Below, piece after piece: positions 58,935 through 64,000 of a stretch of 64,000 bases of DNA; the stretch's first letter is position 1; every line of letters starts with the position of its first letter. A program made the position numbers and the translations under genes. This DNA is from Myrmaecium sp. VS I D KN 1. Its lineage: Eukaryota; Ascomycota; Dothideomycetes; Valsariales; Valsariaceae. The notes under the pieces are model-generated. The model was given only the letters and a program-made list of their open reading frames with translations. It was not told the DNA's origin and made no database searches. The stretch is from assembly GCA_019775845.1 (NCBI GenBank), contig JADQAV010000044.1:62001-126000 (forward strand). Reading direction: 5' to 3'.

Positions 58935-61870
58935 TCAGAACATGACCATGCCCAGCGCCACCGCCCCCAACAGGCCGCCTACGTGCGGTGCCCGGGGTTG
59001 GCCCAGCACAGCCCCACCGGTGAAAGCAGGAGCCGCTGGAGAGGCGGTCGTGGCGACAGTCGCCTCAGCGGTTGCGCTTGTGGCCAGCGTCGTGGGGGAT
59101 TGTTCGGGAGCCTCGGTCGGCTGGGGAGCTTCGGTCTGCTGAGGAGCCTGTGTTTCTTGAGGCGCTTCGGTCTGCTGGGGCGCTCCAGTCTCCTGAGGTG
59201 CTTGAGTTTCCTGGGGTGCTACGGTCTCCTGAGGCGCTTCGGTCTGGGTTTGCTGAGGAGCCGGGGTTTCAGTCTGTTGCGGAGCCTGAGTCTCCTGAGG
59301 AGCCTGAGTCGCCGACGGTGCCTGCGTCTCCTGGGGAGCTGCGGTTTGCTGAGGTGCCTGGGTCTCTTGAGTAGCTTGAGTAGCTCGAGTTCCAGGCGCC
59401 ACCTGTGTCTCCTGGGGAGCTTGAGTTTGCTGGGGAGCTTGAGTCTCCTGAGGCCCTTGAGTTCCTGGAGATACTTGGGTCGCCTGGGTCTCCTGCGGAG
59501 CCTGGGTCTGCTGCGAAGCATGCGTCTCCTGCGGAGCCTGTGTTGCCTGTGTTGCCTGTGTTGCCTGTGTTGCCTGTGTTGCCTGTGTTGCCTGGGTCGC
59601 CTGGGTCGCCTGGGTCGCCTGGGTCGCCTGGGTCGCCTGGGAAGCTTGAGTCCCTGGCGCAACCTGGGTCCCCTGAGTCTGTTGGGGAACTTGCGTCTCC
59701 TGAGGAGCCTGGGTTTGCTGCGAGGCTTGTGTCTCCTGGGGAGCCTGTGATTCCTGGGGTGCTTGAGTGCCTGATGGTGCCTGGGTTTGTTGAGGAGCTT
59801 CAGTTTCTGAGGGCGCCTGAGTTTGCTGAGGAGCCTGAGACTGTTGTGGAACCTGAGTCTCTGGGGTTGCCTGGCTCTGCTGGGGGGCTTCGGTCTGCGA
59901 TTTCACTGGGGTTTCGGTCTGGGTTTCCGGCTGGGCGGGTGTGGTCCCAGGAACTGGCACGGGCGTGGTGACCTCTGAGATGGGGACTTCTGACCTGGTC
60001 TCGATGACCGCAGGGGAGGTTTGCTGCTGCGGCGAGGTGGCCGGAGAGGCGGGCGTCTCCGACTGAGGCGTCGGAACAGGTGCCTCGGTTTGCGTCTGGG
60101 TCTCTGGCGGTGCGGGCGTCTCAGTCTCCGGTGGGACCACTCGGGGCGTGGTAGCAGGGATCACTGGCGTCTCAGTCTCGGTTTGGGTCTCCGGGGGCAC
60201 GACTATCGGCGGGCTCTTCAAGCTAGATAAGGTGATGATTGGCGTTGAAGCCGGCGACGCAGGGCGCTCGCTGGTCTCCTGAGTAGGTGTGGGCACGGGT
60301 GAGGAAGGCTTAGGCGTGCTGACGACCGGAGAAGGGGGGCTCTCGGGGGAAGGAGAGACCGACACCGAGGAAGCCTTCGTGAGCGACGACTTCGGAGTGG
60401 TAACCACCGGGGATGAGACAATAGGTGACACCGGTGGCGACACCGGAGGGGACGAAGGGGGAACGGAACGCTCACTGCTGCTCACAGCTGGCGAAGCAGT
60501 TGCCTTGCTGCTAGTCACAACCGGTGAAAATGAGGCCTTACTACTCGGCGGGGTCGGAGAAATCGGCGGCACAATCGGGCTTGTCGGGTAGGAGCGCGGA
60601 GAAGTCACCTGCGGGGACGTCGGCGCCTCAGACTTGCTGGTCGAGCGTATCGGATAAGGCGGGGACACAGGCGAGGATTGCGGTTTCGTCCTCGTCAGGG
60701 TAATGACGGAGGTGACACTCTTGCTAGGAATGGTAGTCACGATGGTCTCGGTTGTCGGGCTGGGGGGAACCTTAGACGATAGTGACACAGAAGAGGCCTT
60801 GGATGGTGAGACTACCGGAGGATTCGAAGATGAGTTGAATGGAGGAATCACCTTGGAGGAAGATTGCAGGGGAGGCGGAACGATCTTAGAAGTTGACAGC
60901 GGGGGAGGAATAACCTTGGAGGACGAACGCAAAGGAGGCACCACGGAGGATGAGCGCAGCGTTGGCAGCACCTTGGAGGATGAACGCAACGAAGGTACCA
61001 CGGAAGATGAACGCAGCGAAGGCACCACCTTGGAGGACGAACGGAAAGTAGGAACCACCTTCGAGGGATACTTGGGGAACGGATACGACGAAGGCCTCGA
61101 AGAACCCGTGCCATAACTGTGTGGAGGCCGAACGGGGCTGAAGGATGGCTTGCCATACGGCGGAGGCACTCCAGTAGACAAACGCCTGCTGTACGATGGC
61201 GGAGAGAACGTCGGAACAGGCGTGCTCCGCGGGGGTGAGATACTCGGCGATGAGGGCCTCTGCGAGGGACGGGAATAGGTCGGGATAGGCCTGCCACTTG
61301 AAGACGAGATGCTGGACGATCGAGACGGCCGGACCACGCTCGAGGACGACTTCCCGTAAGAATGGCGGGACGATGCTGACGATGTGGTCTGGGCAGTGCG
61401 CCTGGACGAGGATGCCCTGGACGAGGATGCCCTGGACGAGGATGCCCTGGACGAGGATGCCCTGGACGAGGGTGCCCCGTACGAATGAGGCGAGACCCGA
61501 GAAGAGGATGCCTGAGTTGGGGCTTGAGACCTGGATGACGGAATCACGCGGGTAGTGGTGCTCGTAGCCGAAGATGGCGTCCCGTAAGTGGGCCTCTCCA
61601 CAGTTGACGATGGCGTCCCGTAGCTAGACGCCTCGGAGGTTGACGACGACTTCCCATACGATGGAATCGCGGACTTTGAAGGCGCCCCTGTCGTTGAGGA
61701 AGTCGTTATCGTAGTCACAGCGGAAGTAGCGGCCGATGGAGTATATTGCCCACTGAGAATCAAGCTGTGAGCGGATGTAAAGCTTGTCAATGGCGCCAGA
61801 CGACTTACTATCCCTGGCCATATACAGCCACCGCGGAGGCCAGGACAGTGGCCAAGACGCTGGGCCTCAT
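58935..61870 (-). CDS. repeat-rich GPI-anchored cell-wall protein
   Basis: Exons 61870-61809 and 61752-58935 give 959 residues. The 56-nt intron falls right after the signal peptide MRPSVLATVLASAVAVYGQG. The mature part is almost entirely Ser/Thr/Pro/Gln and should be heavily O-glycosylated. From the N-terminus it has: SYGK/SYGTPSS units; a (RASSS) tandem run; a Ser/Pro region with VVPxLRSSSK-type units; a Pro/Thr/Glu/Val region; then long QQTQAPQET-type units including eleven ATQ triplets. The C-terminus APAFTGGAVLGQPRAP then GGLLGAVALGMVMF fits a GPI-attachment signal. No enzymatic domain is visible. It is probably a structural or adhesion protein of the wall; I do not recognise a named family. 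Confidence 0.85.
59541..59639 (-). repeat. 9-bp minisatellite encoding (ATQ)11, in two homogeneous blocks
   Basis: Six perfect copies of TGTTGCCTG (59541-59594) followed by five of GGTCGCCTG (59595-59639), read on the + strand. Both units encode Ala-Thr-Gln on the minus strand with different codons for Ala/Thr. The copies are identical within each block, which suggests two separate recent expansions. Confidence 0.9.
61405..61475 (-). repeat. 15-bp tandem repeat encoding RASSS
   Basis: About four to five copies of a 15-bp unit (core TGGACGAGGATGCCC on the + strand), encoding Arg-Ala-Ser-Ser-Ser in the wall-protein gene. The last copy carries a base change. Confidence 0.85.
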
Positions 61871-64000
61871 AGCAGAAGTAGGAAGAGAGAGACAATCAAG
61901 TAGAGTAAGAGATCGGATCACTAGCTGTGGCAGGAGCACAGAGCGGGAAGGGGATAGCGACTGACGATACCCGCAAGCAACGGATACACGGGGCAGGCCA
62001 CAGAAAGAGCTTACCCAGTGTTTCAAACGAAGGGATGGAGACGATCAAAGGAGAGGGGAGAACGTGCCAGGAAAGGTCCAGGTCCGTGATCAGTTACTTA
62101 TACTGATGAGCCTTTCTATATGCCTCGCTGCAACCCGCACTGCATTGGAAAGCCGCGTGGATGCACGAACATGTCATGTCCTCACGAATATCGAGCTCAT
62201 GGCACGGCGAAGGGCCTGCAGTTCAGTGGTCAGTCATCCAGTGTTTCTTCGGAATGCTGATGGAGCCTTCTCCTGTGAATTTTTTGTATGGTGGCCGTGA
62301 TCGGCACGGTTGTACGGAGCTCTATAGCACAGCACAGCACAGCAGACACTGGCGGTGGCTGGCCTGAGTGAACGACCAGTTCCGACATCTCCTTTAGTCC
62401 AGATGCATCTGCCGTCACACACCTCCACCGAAGGAACAAAGCAGCGGCCAACAAAACAAGCTGGAAACAAGGGGCTGGAAGGGGCAAGATTCCCTGCTCT
62501 TGGTACGGAAGAGCTGCTGTGTCGCCTGCGGCCTAATGCATGCTCCATCTCGCTTGCGCTGAAATATTGGCAACCACTTGCCCCTCCTTGGAAGCTCTGT
62601 ATTGCACTACAGCCAGGCACATATCCGCAGCCTTGGGGTTGATGTGCAAGCAGGGATCGACTCGTGAGATGAGGCTGCCCACTCTCAGGCAGGGCGACAC
62701 CAGACGGAGGCGGGATGGCTTCGGCAACGTCCGGGACAACGCTCCCCTTCACCCGTCGTTGGCGATCGATTGTCTGTACCACCCCCTCTCCGTATTGTTG
62801 AAACGATTGTCCATCATGCATGATGGTGAGTCGGGCACCCATTCGCCGCACGACAGGTCAGGTCATGCCTCGTGCCGATTCAGGACCCTGGCAATTCCAA
62901 CCTCTTGATATATGCATTTATCAATATTCACAGCCTTCAAGTTGCGTTTTCTCGGCGCGCTTTTGCCATAGCCTTGGTCTCCACCACCTGCGTGTCTTCC
63001 TGCAGTCGACATGTCAGCAACATCACCACGACGAGGGATGAGAACGTTGTTTCCGTCTCCATCAAAGGGTGGATCGGTTAACGACTTGTACCTCACAGCT
63101 CGAGATCACAGTGGGTTATTCTGCCGTAAGTGGCTGGGACGTGGTATATTACTCCGGTTTTTCGCGACCTCACGAGGTTGTAGAATCGATATAGCAGCTC
63201 GTGGTCGCTGAAAAGGCTTATCAAGTTAGTAATGCCTCATGTGTGAGAACGTGTACACGTACCACCCTGCCGCTGCGGTGTCCCGTAGACGGGCATGAGA
63301 CGTTGCCCTGTGTGGGGAAGATTGAACGCGCAATCGGGTTATCGAGCTGCTTGAGATGTTCCGATGAAGGCCTGCCTGCCACTTGGCGCAAACACCGTAC
63401 GGGCACGTACAGGACGAATAGAAGTGTCCAAACTGTAGACGATCGAGGAGAAAAGCAATCTCCTCGTATTCTGCAAGACAAGAGTAAAGCGGTGGTGGGG
63501 ATGTTCGGCGTCGAAGGCGGGGTTGTTGGTACTGAGCACAGGTTCCCGGGAACACATTGCGCCATGCATGGACAAGACATGGCATATCCCTGAAGAAGAT
63601 CCTAGGACCCTCTGGCGCTTCAGCAGTGGATCGAGCTGGCGATCAACGACATCGGACGGCGCAGCCCACCCCGCAATTGTTCTTTGAACAATTCGTCTGG
63701 TGGTGACGTCTTGTAGCAAGTTGGACGTAAATAAGTCAAGCTGTTTCTCGATCAGCTCCTTGCGCATTCTGGGGACGGGTTGATAAGTTGAAACTGTCGT
63801 ATATGCGTTCCTGTCTCCCTTATACCTCTTGTTGCATCACGGAGCAGGTTTTCTTGGACAGAAGACTGACGTGGAAAGTACAGTAGGTAGTCACCTTAGT
63901 CCTCAATCCTCGACCTAAGGAATCGGTGTAATGGAGAAGACGACTGCAGGATACCTTCTAATCGCCATGTGGGCGATGTCAAAACAGGAACTTCTTACGG
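61871..64000. other. 2.1 kb right end without a supportable gene
   Basis: The wall-protein promoter is at the left. A short AGCAC pentanucleotide repeat lies near 62,326-62,344. Several open frames of 60-200 codons exist on both strands, but none shows family motifs or a convincing exon structure. Confidence 0.45.

Noticed and set aside
62234-62851. 205-codon minus-strand frame near the right end
   Set aside because: No motif, mixed composition and only a weak start context.
63339-63767. 142-codon minus-strand frame starting MRKELIEKQLDLFTSNLL
   Set aside because: The first 50 codons look somewhat protein-like, but there is no family match, no clear splice chain and the remainder looks random.
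1-64000. Transposons, virus-like elements, CRISPR arrays, RIP-affected DNA, telomere repeats, bacterial-type operons
   Set aside because: No terminal repeats, transposase or polymerase motifs, regularly spaced repeats, AT-rich mutated blocks or TTAGGG arrays were seen.

Overview
The window looks like a 64 kb piece of nuclear genome from a filamentous ascomycete (Pezizomycotina). The evidence is gene content typical of that group, GC-rich coding sequence, and short introns of about 47-75 nt with GTAWGT-like donors, CTRAC/CTGAY branch points and YAG acceptors. Intergenic tracts are pyrimidine-rich, and one tRNA carries a small canonical intron. I see no transposon, no virus-like element and no AT-rich repeat-mutated (RIP-like) block. 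I cannot name the genus from the sequence alone.

Layout, left to right: (1) 1-6.9 kb, two minus-strand genes: Mediator subunit Med1 (C-terminus beyond the left edge) and a 1274-aa disordered protein with a repeated DFIRxxGPP-type motif. (2) 6.9-13.6 kb, an unusually long stretch with no convincing gene, ending in the promoter of glutamine synthetase. (3) 13.6-23.2 kb: glutamine synthetase, a small Myb/SANT-like protein, the mitochondrial Obg GTPase Mtg2, an intron-containing tRNA-Glu(CTC) and a HECT E3 ubiquitin ligase. (4) 24.9-30.3 kb: a poorly resolved gene with a Cys motif, the p24 cargo receptor Erv25 and an uncharacterised protein. (5) 31-43 kb: a Mit1/Mi-2-like PHD-chromo-SNF2 remodeller sharing a 350 bp divergent promoter with the mitochondrial rRNA methyltransferase Mrm1, then a membrane protein joining a transporter-like domain to DUF3431. 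(6) 43.8-54.2 kb: a PNUTS-like PP1 regulator (TFIIS N-domain, RVxW, CCCH finger), the SM protein Sly1 and a Barentsz/CASC3-type exon-junction protein. (7) 55.4-61.9 kb: exosome subunit Rrp4, a PLD-superfamily protein and a repeat-rich GPI-anchored wall protein. The last 2 kb holds nothing I can support.

Most genes are housekeeping genes: transcription and chromatin (Med1, Mit1-like, PNUTS-like), RNA handling (Rrp4, Barentsz, Mrm1), secretion (Erv25, Sly1), mitochondrial ribosome assembly (Mtg2, Mrm1) and nitrogen assimilation. They do not form a cluster for one pathway. The points most worth a second look are three stop-free introns whose length is a multiple of three (HECT, Mit1-like, PNUTS-like), the minisatellites in the wall protein, the transporter-DUF3431 fusion, the repeated short motif in the 1274-aa protein, and the gene-free 6.7 kb block upstream of glutamine synthetase. 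Gene models with introns were built by eye from splice consensus, reading phase and family similarity; transcript data would settle the uncertain ones.
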